This document shows positions 8,645-18,298 of a stretch of 64,000 bases of DNA, piece after piece. This stretch comes from JALYLC01 sp035696365 (GTDB lineage Bacteria; Actinomycetota; Thermoleophilia; Gaiellales; JALYLC01): positions 62,001 through 126,000 of the forward strand of contig DASRQS010000052.1 in NCBI GenBank assembly GCA_035696365.1, in the 5' to 3' direction. Made by a program: the position numbers and the translations under genes. The notes beneath the pieces are model-generated. The model had not been told where the DNA came from. It ran no database searches and saw only the letters and a program-made list of their open reading frames with translations. Position 1 is the first letter of the stretch; each line of letters starts with the position of its first letter.

Positions 8645-9832
8645 ATGCGCATCGCCGCTGTGCGGGCGACGCCCGTCAACATCCCGTTCCACGCTCCCTA
8701 CCGCTTCTCGCTCGGGTCGACGGCATCGGTCACGAAGACGATCGTGCAGGTCGAGACGGACGAGGGCATCACGGGCATCGGCGAGTGCGCCGACGGCGAT
8801 CGCAGCGCTGATGTCGCGCTGCTGGGCGAGCGCCTGACCGGGCTCGACCCGCTCGACCTGAACGAGTGCGAGCGGCGCTGCGTACCGGCGTTCGAGCACT
8901 CGCTGTGGGAGAACGTGACGACGCTGCGGCGCGCGTTCGGCGCGATCGAGATGGCGCTCTGGGATCTGCGCGGACGGGCCGAGGACAGACCGCTCCACCT
9001 CCTGCTCGGCGGGGCCGTGCGACGCGAGATCGCGTTTACCGAGTATTTCGCGCTGCGCCATCCCGGCGCGTCACATCCCGGCGAGTCGACGCCGCTCGAG
9101 GTCGCCCGCTACTGCGCGCGCATGATCGAGCAGTACGACTCGCCGACGTTCGAGGGCAAGCTCGCGACCGTGGGCCTCGAGGAGGAGCTCGAGCTGGTGC
9201 GGGAGGTGCGCGCCGCGATCGGCGAGCGCCCGCTGCGTCTGGACGCGAACCACGCCTGGACGGTGCCAACCGCGCGCGAGGTGCTGCGACGGCTCGCGCC
9301 CTACGACATCCGCTGCATCGAGGAGCCCGTCGGCTCTCACGAGGAACTGGCCCGGCTGCGGCCGTTCACCGACATCGCGTTCTCGGCGCACGCGCCGGAC
9401 CTGCGACGAGCCGTCGCGCTCGGCGTGCCCGACTTCTACGTGCTCAACCTCGTGGAGCTCGGCGGCATCCGGCGCACCGTGGAGTTCGTGCGCGCCTGCG
9501 AGCAGTTCGGCATCGGCTTCTGGTTCCACTCGGGCGACACGGGCGTCGCGAGCGCTGCCTACCTCCAGGTCTCCGCCGCGCTCGAGCCGATTCGCGAGCC
9601 AAGCCAGGCGCTCTTCCACTGGTACGGCGACGACGTCATCGCCGAGGGCCCGTTCTGCCCGCGGCACGGTGTCGTGCCGGTGCCGGACGGCCCCGGGCTG
9701 GGCGTCACGCTCGACCCCGGCGCACTCGCCCGCTGCCATGGGCGCTTCCTCGCCGAGGGCGCCTTCCCGTCGGGCGTGGACGGCCTGCCGGAGCGCACGC
9801 AGGGGTCGTTCGGCGCACTCAGGCGCTCGTAA
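8645..9832 (+). CDS. Enolase-superfamily enzyme (glucarate dehydratase-like subgroup)
   Basis: A 395-residue member of the mandelate racemase/muconate lactonizing superfamily. Visible residues are K172 (FEGKLATVG), D200 (RLDANHAW), E226/E227 (EEPVG) and H295 in WFHSGDTGVA, the position of the catalytic histidine in glucarate dehydratase-like enzymes. The third metal ligand is not obvious; the stretch SAHAPDLRRA is the candidate. It is clearly a different subgroup from the two lysine-type paralogues at 6745-7848 and 61675-62784. ATG 8645 follows the exonuclease stop closely. An acid-sugar dehydratase role is plausible but unproven. Confidence 0.8.
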   Translation: MRIAAVRATPVNIPFHAPYRFSLGSTASVTKTIVQVETDEGITGIGECADGDRSADVALLGERLTGLDPLDLNECERRCVPAFEHSLWENVTTLRRAFGAIEMALWDLRGRAEDRPLHLLLGGAVRREIAFTEYFALRHPGASHPGESTPLEVARYCARMIEQYDSPTFEGKLATVGLEEELELVREVRAAIGERPLRLDANHAWTVPTAREVLRRLAPYDIRCIEEPVGSHEELARLRPFTDIAFSAHAPDLRRAVALGVPDFYVLNLVELGGIRRTVEFVRACEQFGIGFWFHSGDTGVASAAYLQVSAALEPIREPSQALFHWYGDDVIAEGPFCPRHGVVPVPDGPGLGVTLDPGALARCHGRFLAEGAFPSGVDGLPERTQGSFGALRRS

Positions 9833-9967
9833 ACGCTCCCTGCCCCCGGGCAACCAGCCGTCGGGGTACGGAGTCGGCGCGCCCGACGAGGGCCCAGGTC
9901 GCGACACTCACCGGCGCGGCCGATCGTGCTGTCCGATTTCCGCTAGTTCGCCTGGCATGCTGCCTGC

Positions 9968-11428
9968 GTGGAGGCGGCGAGCGAGCACTGGTACCGCGCC
10001 GTCGAGAGCCGTGACAACCGCTTCGACGGCTGGATCTACCTCGGCGTCACCTCGACCCGCGTGTACTGCCGCCCGAGCTGCCCGGCACTCAATCCGAAGC
10101 GCTCCAACATGCGCTTCTACCGCAGCTCCGCAGCCGCGCAGCGCGCCGGCTTCCGGGCCTGCAAGCGCTGCCGCCCCGACGCCTCGCCGGGCTCGCCCGA
10201 ATGGAACGGGCGCGCCGACGTCGTGGCGCGCGCGATGCGGCTGATCGGCGACGGCGTGGTCGACCGCGAGGGCGTCGCGGGGCTCGCTATGCGCCTTGGA
10301 TACAGCGTCCGCCAGCTCACCCGGCTCGTCTCCTCCGAGCTCGGCGCGGGACCGCTCGCACTCGCGCGCGCGCAGCGGGCGCAGACGGCGCGGACGCTGA
10401 TCGAGACCACGGAGCTGGGTTTCGCCGAGGTGGCGTTCGCGGCGGGCTTCGCGAGTGTGCGGCAGTTCAACGACACGGTGCGCGAGGTCTTCGCGCTCAC
10501 GCCGCGCGAGCTGCGGCAGCGCCGCGGGAAGCCGATCGCGGCCGGTGCCGGGGCGATCGCGCTGCGGCTCCCCTACCGGGCGCCGATCGAGCTCGACGCG
10601 CTCATGGCGTTCTTCGCCTCGCGTGCGATCGCAGGCGTCGAGGAGGCGACGCCCGGTGGCGCCTACAGACGCACGCTGCGGCTGCCGCACGGGACGGCGG
10701 TCGTCGATCTCGCTCCGGGCGACGGCTGCGTGCAGTGCATGCTGCGGCTCGCAGACGTGCGCGACCTCGGCGTTGCCGTCGCGCGCTGCCGCAGGCTGCT
10801 CGACCTCGATGCCGATCCCACCGCGGTCTCTGCAGTGCTGGGAGCCGATCCGCTGCTCGCGCCGCTCGTCAGCGCGCGTCCCGGGTTGCGCGTGCCCGGC
10901 TGCGTCGACGGCACCGAGATCGCCGTGCGCGCCGTGCTCGGCCAGCAGATCTCTGTCGCGGCGGCGCGCACGCACGCCGCCCGGCTCGTGCAGCGCCACG
11001 GCGAGCCGCTGACAGTGCCCGACGGCACGCTGACGCACGTCTTCCCCACGGCGGGCGCACTGGCCGAGGCCGACGAGGACGTGCTCGCGCTGCCCGAGCG
11101 CCGCAAGGCGACGCTGCGCGGCGTCTGCGCGGCGCAGCGCGACGGGATCGTCGACCTGGACGCCGGCGCGGATCGCGAGCGCACCCGGCGGGAGCTGCTC
11201 GCGCTGCCCGGCATCGGCCCCTGGACGGTGGAGTACGTGGCGATGCGCGCGCTCGGCGATCCCGATGCCTTCCCGGCCGGCGACCTCGGCGTGCTGCACG
11301 GCCTGCGCGCGCTCGGCGTGGAGGCCGACGCGCGCGACGCCGAGCGCCACTCACGGGCCTGGCGGCCGTTCCGCGCCTATACGGTCCTGCATCTGTGGGG
11401 CGCGCTCGAAGGCGCAGGTGCGACGTGA
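9968..11428 (+). CDS. alkA: Ada N-terminal domain-AraC HTH-AlkA DNA glycosylase fusion
   Basis: A 486-residue three-part alkylation-response protein. Residues 1-75 are the Ada zinc domain with C34, C38, C65 and C68; residues 85-180 hold an AraC-type HTH; residues 185-486 form the AlkA 3-methyladenine glycosylase with the helix-hairpin-helix LPGIGPWTVEY and catalytic D439 in FPAGDLGV. It probably senses methyl phosphotriesters through the Ada cysteine, activates repair genes and excises alkylated bases. The next gene, the O6-methylguanine methyltransferase, overlaps it by four bases, so this is a compact adaptive-response operon. The fusion is known from other actinobacteria. Confidence 0.92.
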   Translation: MEAASEHWYRAVESRDNRFDGWIYLGVTSTRVYCRPSCPALNPKRSNMRFYRSSAAAQRAGFRACKRCRPDASPGSPEWNGRADVVARAMRLIGDGVVDREGVAGLAMRLGYSVRQLTRLVSSELGAGPLALARAQRAQTARTLIETTELGFAEVAFAAGFASVRQFNDTVREVFALTPRELRQRRGKPIAAGAGAIALRLPYRAPIELDALMAFFASRAIAGVEEATPGGAYRRTLRLPHGTAVVDLAPGDGCVQCMLRLADVRDLGVAVARCRRLLDLDADPTAVSAVLGADPLLAPLVSARPGLRVPGCVDGTEIAVRAVLGQQISVAAARTHAARLVQRHGEPLTVPDGTLTHVFPTAGALAEADEDVLALPERRKATLRGVCAAQRDGIVDLDAGADRERTRRELLALPGIGPWTVEYVAMRALGDPDAFPAGDLGVLHGLRALGVEADARDAERHSRAWRPFRAYTVLHLWGALEGAGAT

Positions 11429-11898
11429 CTGAGGCGTACAGCACGATGCCGAGCCCGATCGGAGAGCTGCTGCTGACGGCTGCCGACGGCCGGCTGACGG
11501 GGCTCTACCTGCCCGTCGAGGTGCACGGGCCGCCGGCCGGCATGGCAAGGGACGACGGCGCCTTCGTGACCGTGCGACGCCAGCTCGAGGAGTACTTCGC
11601 CGGAGAGCGGCGCGCGTTCGACCTGCCGGTTGCGCCCCGCGGCACAGCCTTCCAGCAGCTCGTCTGGAACGAGCTCCAGCGCATCGGCTACGGCGACACG
11701 ATCACGTACTCCGAGCTTGCCGCCCGCGTCGGGCGACCGACGGCGATCCGCGCCGCCGGAGCCGCGAACGGCAGGAATCCCGTCTCGATCATCATCCCCT
11801 GCCACCGCGTGATCGGCTCCAGCGGGTCGCTCACGGGCTATAGCGGCGGCCTCGATGCCAAGCGCGCCCTGCTCGACCTCGAGCGCTCGCCGCAGTGA
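11425..11898 (+). CDS. ogt: Methylated-DNA-[protein]-cysteine S-methyltransferase
   Basis: A 157-residue suicide repair protein that transfers methyl groups from O6-methylguanine to its own cysteine. The active site is IIPCHRVIGS with C126, followed by GSLTGYSGGL; the DNA-binding region TYSELAARVGRPTAIRAAG is intact. Translation starts at a GTG overlapping the alkA stop (GTGA), so production is coupled to the Ada/AlkA fusion. Length and motifs are normal for Ogt. Confidence 0.94.
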   Translation: MTEAYSTMPSPIGELLLTAADGRLTGLYLPVEVHGPPAGMARDDGAFVTVRRQLEEYFAGERRAFDLPVAPRGTAFQQLVWNELQRIGYGDTITYSELAARVGRPTAIRAAGAANGRNPVSIIIPCHRVIGSSGSLTGYSGGLDAKRALLDLERSPQ

Positions 11899-12806
11899 GG
11901 AGCCGCGCGACCGCCTGGCCGGCGCGGCTCGTGCTGCTGGGTGCGATCTGGGGCATGTCCTTCGTTCTGATCAAGGTCGGCAACCGCGGCTTCACGCCGG
12001 TGCAGGTCTCGTTCGGGCGCATGCTGTTCGGCCTCCTCGCGCTTACGCCGGTGCTGCTCGCGCAGCGCGGGCGGTTGCCGCGCGACGCGCGCACGTGGCT
12101 CCACCTCGGCGTCGCCGCGGTGCTCGTCAACAGCGCCCCGTTCACCCTCTTCGCCTTCGGCGAGCAGCACGTCTCGTCCGTGCTCGCCGGCATCTGGAAC
12201 GGCACGACGCCGCTCTTCGTGCTGCTCGTCGTGCTGGTGACGCTGCCCGAGGAGCGTCCGACGCGCGAACGCGCCCTGGGCCTTGCGCTCGGCTTCGCGG
12301 GTGTGCTGGTCGTGCTGGGCGCCTGGCGCGGGATCGGGCGCGGCGAGCTCGTGGGCAGCGCCGCCTGCCTGGCCGCGGCGGTGCTCTACGGCATCGGCTT
12401 CCCGTACCTCCGCCGCCATCTCGCCACCGGCGGCCTCACGGTGCCGGTGCTCGCGTTCGGGCAGCTCGCGATGGGCACGTTGCAGCTGGCGTTGATCCTG
12501 CCGTTCGCGGGCGGGCTCCCTGGCGCTGTGCCCGCCGGACCGCTTGCGGCGGTCGCGGCGCTCGGCGCCGCCGGGACCGGCGCGGCCTACCTGCTCAACT
12601 ACTCGATCATCCGCGACGCCGGTGCGACCGCGGCCTCGACCGTCACCTATCTCGTCCCCGTGTTCGCGACGATTGCGGGCGTCGCGCTGCTCGGCGAGCG
12701 CCTGACCTGGAACGAGCCGGTTGGCGGTCTGCTCGTGCTGTTCGGCGTCGCTGCCAGCCAGGGCCGCTTGCGCCGGCGGCCCGCCCTGGCACCATGCGCT
12801 CCGTGA
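11895..12806 (+). CDS. EamA-family (DMT) transporter
   Basis: A 303-residue membrane protein with about ten hydrophobic segments in two EamA repeats, beginning LVLLGAIWGMSFVLIKVGN and with the second half from GELVGSAACLAAAVLYG. Members export small metabolites or amino acids; the substrate cannot be predicted. It starts at a GTG overlapping the ogt stop, so it belongs to the alkylation-repair operon by position, possibly by chance packing rather than by function. Confidence 0.85.
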   Translation: MRSRATAWPARLVLLGAIWGMSFVLIKVGNRGFTPVQVSFGRMLFGLLALTPVLLAQRGRLPRDARTWLHLGVAAVLVNSAPFTLFAFGEQHVSSVLAGIWNGTTPLFVLLVVLVTLPEERPTRERALGLALGFAGVLVVLGAWRGIGRGELVGSAACLAAAVLYGIGFPYLRRHLATGGLTVPVLAFGQLAMGTLQLALILPFAGGLPGAVPAGPLAAVAALGAAGTGAAYLLNYSIIRDAGATAASTVTYLVPVFATIAGVALLGERLTWNEPVGGLLVLFGVAASQGRLRRRPALAPCAP

Positions 12807-12820
12807 TCTCCATCCATTCG
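12786..12820 (+). repeat. Partial duplicate of the pdxY start region
   Basis: Bases 12786-12800 are identical to 13646-13660, and 12801-12820 match 13670-13689 at 17 of 20 positions; the later copy has nine extra bases between the blocks. The later copy is the 5' end of pdxY. The earlier copy reads MRSVISIHSPAAVAR then stops, a truncated echo of the PdxY N-terminus, and lies inside the EamA gene end and just before the SDR gene. Confidence 0.7.
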
Positions 12821-12837
12821 CCCGCTGCGGTCGCTCG

Positions 12838-13626
12838 ATGAGTCCGGGCGCGCGAGTCGCGCTGGTGACCGGCGCGAGCCGGGGCATCGGCCGCGCGGTT
12901 GCGACGCGTCTCGCCGACACGGGCTACCGGGTCGCCATCGCGGCCCGCTCCGAATCGGAGATCGCGCAGGTGGCCGACGAGCTCGGCGCGCACGCGCTCA
13001 CACTCGACGTCGCCGACAGCGCCGCGGTCGAGCAGGCGATCGCGACGGTCGAGCGCGAGCTCGGACCGCTCAGCCTGCTGGTCAACAACGCGGGCACGGC
13101 CGGCGACAGCGGCTTCAGCTGGGAGCAGTCGCCCGATCGCTGGTGGGAGGTCTTCGAGGTGAACGTGCTCGGGACGTTCCTCTGCTGCCGCGCCGCACTT
13201 CCGCACATGCGCGCGCGGGGCCACGGGCGCATCGTCAACATCGCCTCGAATGCGGCCTTCTTCCGCTTCGGGCAGGCGTCCGACGGGCGCATCGGCTCGG
13301 CCTACATGGCGAGCAAGGCCGCGGTCATCCGCTTCAGCGACGCGCTCGCTGCCGAGGCCCGGCCCGGCGGTGTGCACGTGTTCGCGATCTCGCCGGGGAC
13401 CGTGAAGACCGAGATGACGGCCACCATCTTCGAGGCCGAGTGGGACGAGGAGGAGTTCTGGTCGCCGCCCGAGCTCACGGCCGAGCTCATCGAGTTCCTC
13501 GAGACGGGGGCGCTGGACGCGCTCTCGGGCCGCTACATCCACGCGGCCAACGACGACTGGCGCGCATTCCCGGAGCGCATTCCGGCGCTGCTCGCCGAAG
13601 ACGCGCTCGCCCTGCGCGTGCGGTAG
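12838..13626 (+). CDS. Short-chain dehydrogenase/reductase
   Basis: A 262-residue classical SDR: cofactor motif TGASRGIG (11-18), NNAG (83-86), catalytic S137, Y156 and K160 in YMASK. Residues R15 and R37 around the cofactor site suggest NADP(H). The substrate is unknown. ATG 12838 is chosen because upstream in-frame codons overlap the transporter gene and do not resemble SDRs. pdxY follows 27 bases later on the same strand. Confidence 0.85.
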   Translation: MSPGARVALVTGASRGIGRAVATRLADTGYRVAIAARSESEIAQVADELGAHALTLDVADSAAVEQAIATVERELGPLSLLVNNAGTAGDSGFSWEQSPDRWWEVFEVNVLGTFLCCRAALPHMRARGHGRIVNIASNAAFFRFGQASDGRIGSAYMASKAAVIRFSDALAAEARPGGVHVFAISPGTVKTEMTATIFEAEWDEEEFWSPPELTAELIEFLETGALDALSGRYIHAANDDWRAFPERIPALLAEDALALRVR

Positions 13627-13653
13627 CACGCCCTCGCGGCCTCGACTGGCACC

Positions 13654-14508
13654 ATGCGCTCGGTGCGCGCCGTGATGTCCATCCAGTCCTCCGTGGTCTA
13701 CGGCCATGTCGGCTCGACCGCGGCGACCGTGCCGCTGCACCGGCTCGGCTTCGACGTCTGGGCGCTGCCGACCGTCGTCTACTCGAGCCACGCGGGCTAT
13801 CCGGGCGTGCGCGGGAGCCGCACCCCGGTCTCGACGCTGCGCGAGCTGCTCGCCGGGCTCCAGGCACTCGGGCGGCTCGACCGCTGCGAGGCCGTGCTGA
13901 GCGGGTACCTCGGCCAGCCCGACACCTGGCCCTTCGTGCTCGAGGCGCTCGCGGCCGTGCGCGAGCAGCGCCCCGACGCCTGGTTCGTATGCGATCCGGT
14001 GCTCGGCGACGAGGGCGAGCTGTACATGCCCGAGGAGCTCGTGCGCACGTTCCGCGAGCAGGCCGTCCCGCGCGCCGACCTGCTCGTGCCCAACCGCTTC
14101 GAGCTCGAGTGGCTCGTCGGGCGGCCGGTGCGCAGCGTCGACGAGGCAGTCGGTGCCGCGCGCGAGCTGCACGCCGCCGGCGCCCGCGAGGTCGTCGTCA
14201 AGGGGCTCGTGCTCGACCACGAGGGCCGGCCGATGCAGCACGTCGTCGGGCTCGACGACGACGGCGCGTGGCTCGCCCGTGCCCCGCACGTCCCGCAGTT
14301 CTGGTCCGGCGCGGGCGACGTCTTCACGGCCCTGCTGGCAGGGCTGCGCCTGCGCGGGACACCGCTCAGCGAGTCCGTGGCGCGTGCAACGGCGCTGATG
14401 GAGGCACTGGTCGCGCGCACCTACGAGCTCGGCGCGCCCGAGCTGCGGCTGGTCGAGATCGACTGGGCCTCCGAGCCCGCCGGCGCGCACGCCACGCGGG
14501 TCGCGTAG
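13654..14508 (+). CDS. pdxY: Pyridoxal kinase
   Basis: A 284-residue ribokinase-fold kinase that phosphorylates pyridoxal in the B6 salvage route. The N-terminus MSIQSSVVYGHVGSTAA is the substrate-binding signature, PTVVYSSHAGY follows as in PdxK/PdxY, and the ATP/anion-hole motif is FWSGAGDVFTALLAG with the catalytic aspartate in GAGD. An internal ATG at 13675 is also possible, but the residues before it align with the family. The enzyme could feed the PLP enzymes encoded nearby (threonine dehydratase, MocR). Confidence 0.9.
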   Translation: MRSVRAVMSIQSSVVYGHVGSTAATVPLHRLGFDVWALPTVVYSSHAGYPGVRGSRTPVSTLRELLAGLQALGRLDRCEAVLSGYLGQPDTWPFVLEALAAVREQRPDAWFVCDPVLGDEGELYMPEELVRTFREQAVPRADLLVPNRFELEWLVGRPVRSVDEAVGAARELHAAGAREVVVKGLVLDHEGRPMQHVVGLDDDGAWLARAPHVPQFWSGAGDVFTALLAGLRLRGTPLSESVARATALMEALVARTYELGAPELRLVEIDWASEPAGAHATRVA

Positions 14509-14514
14509 ACAGCT

Positions 14515-15465
14515 CTAACCGGCGAGCAGCCTGGCGGCGACCTCGGGGGAGACGTTCCCGCCCGAGAGCACGAGCACCGTGCCGGGCAACGGCTCGACGA
14601 GCCCTGCGAGCAGCGCGGCGACGGGTGCGGCGGCAGCGGGCTCGACCGCCAGCTTGGCGCGCGCGTAGAGGAAGCGGAAGCCCTCGGCGATCTGCTCCTC
14701 GCTGACCTGGACGGCCTCGTCGAGCAACTCGCTCAGCACCGCCAGCGGGCCGGCTCCGATGCTCGGCGGTCCGAGCGCGTCGGCGATCGACACGCCGGCG
14801 GGCCGCGGTACGGGCAGGCCGGCGGCGAGCGAGGTCGCGAGCGTGGAGATCGATTCCGGCTCGACGCCGATCACGCGCGCGTTCGGCGCCAGGGCCTTGA
14901 CGGCCGTGGCGACGCCGGAGATGAGGCCGCCGCCGCCGACGGGCACCACGACCTGCGTCACCTCTCCGACCTGCTCGCACAGCTCCAGCCCCAGCGTGCC
15001 CTGCCCCGCCATGACCGCTCGGTCGTCGAAGGGGTGCACGATCACGCGCCCGCTCTCCTCGGCCTCCGCATGCATGCGCGCGAACGCCTCCGTGGCGTCG
15101 GCGGACTCGAGGTCGGCAGTTCCCCCGTACGCGCGGGTCGCGTCCACTTTGGCCTGGCTCGCCCAGCTCGGCATCATCACGAGCGCGTTCGTGCCGAGCT
15201 CGCGACCGGCCAGCGCCACTGCGGCGGCGTGATTGCCCGCCGAGCAGGTGACGACGCCGCGGGCGCGCTCCTCGCGCGAGAGCTCCGCGATGCGCGAGAA
15301 CGCCCCGCGCACCTTGAACGCGCCCGTGCGCTGGAACAGCTCGGCCTTCAGCCACACGCCCTCGCCCAGCGAGGCGCAGCTCATCACGGGCGTGCGACGG
15401 ACACGCCCGTGGATGACGGTGCCCGCGTGGCGCACGTCGTCGATCGTCACGGGAAGTCCGGCCAT
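14515..15465 (-). CDS. Threonine/serine dehydratase-like PLP enzyme (fold type II)
   Basis: A 316-residue catabolic-type dehydratase lacking the C-terminal ACT domain of biosynthetic IlvA. K51 in RTGAFKVRGAF binds PLP, SAGNHAAAVA binds the substrate carboxylate, VGGGGLISG holds the phosphate and LSGGNVSPE ends the domain. It deaminates threonine or serine to the 2-oxo acid; related racemases look alike, so hydroxy-amino-acid racemase is an alternative. The start at ATG 15465 lies 11 bases after the acyl-CoA dehydrogenase stop, so the two genes are likely co-transcribed. Confidence 0.87.
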   Translation of the reverse strand: MAGLPVTIDDVRHAGTVIHGRVRRTPVMSCASLGEGVWLKAELFQRTGAFKVRGAFSRIAELSREERARGVVTCSAGNHAAAVALAGRELGTNALVMMPSWASQAKVDATRAYGGTADLESADATEAFARMHAEAEESGRVIVHPFDDRAVMAGQGTLGLELCEQVGEVTQVVVPVGGGGLISGVATAVKALAPNARVIGVEPESISTLATSLAAGLPVPRPAGVSIADALGPPSIGAGPLAVLSELLDEAVQVSEEQIAEGFRFLYARAKLAVEPAAAAPVAALLAGLVEPLPGTVLVLSGGNVSPEVAARLLAG

Positions 15466-15476
15466 CGCCGGGCACG

Positions 15477-16640
<1,164 letters not shown>

Positions 16641-16664
16641 GGGCGGATCATCGCACCGGCGGGC

Positions 16665-16697
16665 GCCAAGTGGCACTCGCCGCGTGTGTCACTTGGC
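16665..16697. promoter_or_regulatory. Inverted repeat (operator candidate) between acyl-CoA dehydrogenase and ligase genes
   Basis: Two 12-base arms, GCCAAGTGGCAC (16665-16676) and GTGTCACTTGGC (16686-16697), are reverse complements at 11 of 12 positions and are separated by nine bases. The element sits in the 86-base divergent region and overlaps where either promoter should lie, so it is a good binding site for a dimeric repressor of both operons. It has no T-tract, which argues against a terminator. Confidence 0.6.
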
Positions 16698-16726
16698 AGG
16701 TCCTGGCCGTAGAGTCCGGGCGGCCG

Positions 16727-18298
16727 ATGGCGATCCGCAGCCCGCACCCGGACGTGCACGTGCCCGACGTCGCCCTCACCGACTACGTGCTCGCGCACGC
16801 GGCGGCACGAGGCGACCGGCCGGCGCTCGTCGACGCCATCACCGGCGCGACCCTGACCTACGGCCGGCTTGCGGACGACGTCGATCGCTGCGCGGCCGGA
16901 CTCGCCGCGCGAGGGCTCCAGCCGGGCGAGGTCGTCGGGATCCTCGCGCCCAACGTGCCGGAGTACGCCGTCGCCTTCCACGGCGCGGCCCGCGCCGGTG
17001 GGACGAACACGACCGTGAATGCGCTCTACACGGCGCAGGAGGCGGCATCCCAGCTACGCATGGCGGGCGCGCGCTTCCTCGTGACCGTCCCGCAGCTGGC
17101 CGAGCGCGCCCTCGAGGCCGCGCGCGACGCAGGCGTCGAGGAGGTCTTCTCGATCGGCGAGGCACCGGGCACCACGCCGTTCGAGACGCTGCTCGCCGAG
17201 CCCGGGACGCCCGCTCCGCGTCCCGCCTTCGACCCGGCCACCCACCTGGTCGCGCTGCCGTTCTCGAGCGGCACGACGGGCCTCTGCAAGGGCGTCATGC
17301 TGACGCACCGCAACCTGGTCGCGAATCTCTGCCAGTACGAGCCGGTGCGGGACGTCGGCGAGGACGACGCCGTGCTCGCGGTACTGCCGTTCTTCCACAT
17401 CTACGGCCAGACGCTCGTGCTCAACGACGCGCTGCGGCGCGGCGCCCGGATCGTGACCATGCCGCGCTTCGACCTCGCGCAGTTCCTGGCCGCGATCGAG
17501 CAGCACTCGATCACCGCGTGCTACGTCGCGCCGCCGATCGTGCTCGCCTTGGCCAAGCATTCGCTCGCCGGCGAGTACGACCTCTCCAGCCTGCGCTTCA
17601 TCACGAGCGGTGCAGCTCCGCTCGACGCCGAGCTGCAGGCAGCGGCGCAGCGGCGCGTGGGCTGCCGCGTCCAGCAAGGCTACGGATTGACCGAGGCAAG
17701 CCCCGTCACCCACCACGCCCACCAGGACGACGAGAACGTGCACGGCACGATCGGCACCCTGCTGCCGTGCACCGAGGCGCGCCTCGTCGACCCCGAGACC
17801 GGGGACGACGCAGCACCGGGCCAGTCCGGCGAACTCTGGGTGCGCGGGCCGCAGGTGATGCTCGGCTACCTCCGGGACGAGGCCGCGACCGCAGCGACCC
17901 TCACGACCGACGGCTGGCTGCGCACGGGCGACATCGCCACGATCGACGAGGACGGGCGCTTCCGTGTCGTGGACCGTCTCAAGGAACTGATCAAATACAA
18001 GGGCTACCAGGTGCCGCCCGCGCAGCTGGAAGGCATCTTGCTCACGCACCCGCAGATCGCAGACGCCTGCGTGGTGCCCGTCCGAGACGAGGAGGCCGGT
18101 GAAGTGCCCAAGGCATTCGTCGTCCCGAAGGAAGGCCAGGCGCCCGACCCGGGCGAGATCATGACGTTCGTCGCCGGCCGTGTGGCACCGCATATGCAGG
18201 TGCGGGCTTGCGAGCTGATCGACGTCATCCCCAAGTCGCCCTCCGGCAAGTTGCTGCGGCGGGTGCTCGTCGAGCGCGAGCGGGAGGCGCAGCGATGA
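16727..18298 (+). CDS. AMP-dependent acyl-CoA synthetase/ligase (4-coumarate:CoA ligase-like)
   Basis: A 523-residue ANL-superfamily ligase that adenylates a carboxylic acid and transfers it to CoA. Motifs are the P-loop FSSGTTGLCKGVMLTH, YGLTEASPVTH, the hinge GWLRTGDIA with VVDRLKELIKYKGYQVPPA, and the C-terminal catalytic lysine in PSGKLLRR. The arrangement is closest to plant-type 4-coumarate:CoA ligases, but the acid is unknown. ATG 16727 follows TAGAGT (16710-16715) by 11 bases, so the leader would be very short. The next SDR gene overlaps by four bases. Confidence 0.88.
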   Translation: MAIRSPHPDVHVPDVALTDYVLAHAAARGDRPALVDAITGATLTYGRLADDVDRCAAGLAARGLQPGEVVGILAPNVPEYAVAFHGAARAGGTNTTVNALYTAQEAASQLRMAGARFLVTVPQLAERALEAARDAGVEEVFSIGEAPGTTPFETLLAEPGTPAPRPAFDPATHLVALPFSSGTTGLCKGVMLTHRNLVANLCQYEPVRDVGEDDAVLAVLPFFHIYGQTLVLNDALRRGARIVTMPRFDLAQFLAAIEQHSITACYVAPPIVLALAKHSLAGEYDLSSLRFITSGAAPLDAELQAAAQRRVGCRVQQGYGLTEASPVTHHAHQDDENVHGTIGTLLPCTEARLVDPETGDDAAPGQSGELWVRGPQVMLGYLRDEAATAATLTTDGWLRTGDIATIDEDGRFRVVDRLKELIKYKGYQVPPAQLEGILLTHPQIADACVVPVRDEEAGEVPKAFVVPKEGQAPDPGEIMTFVAGRVAPHMQVRACELIDVIPKSPSGKLLRRVLVEREREAQR

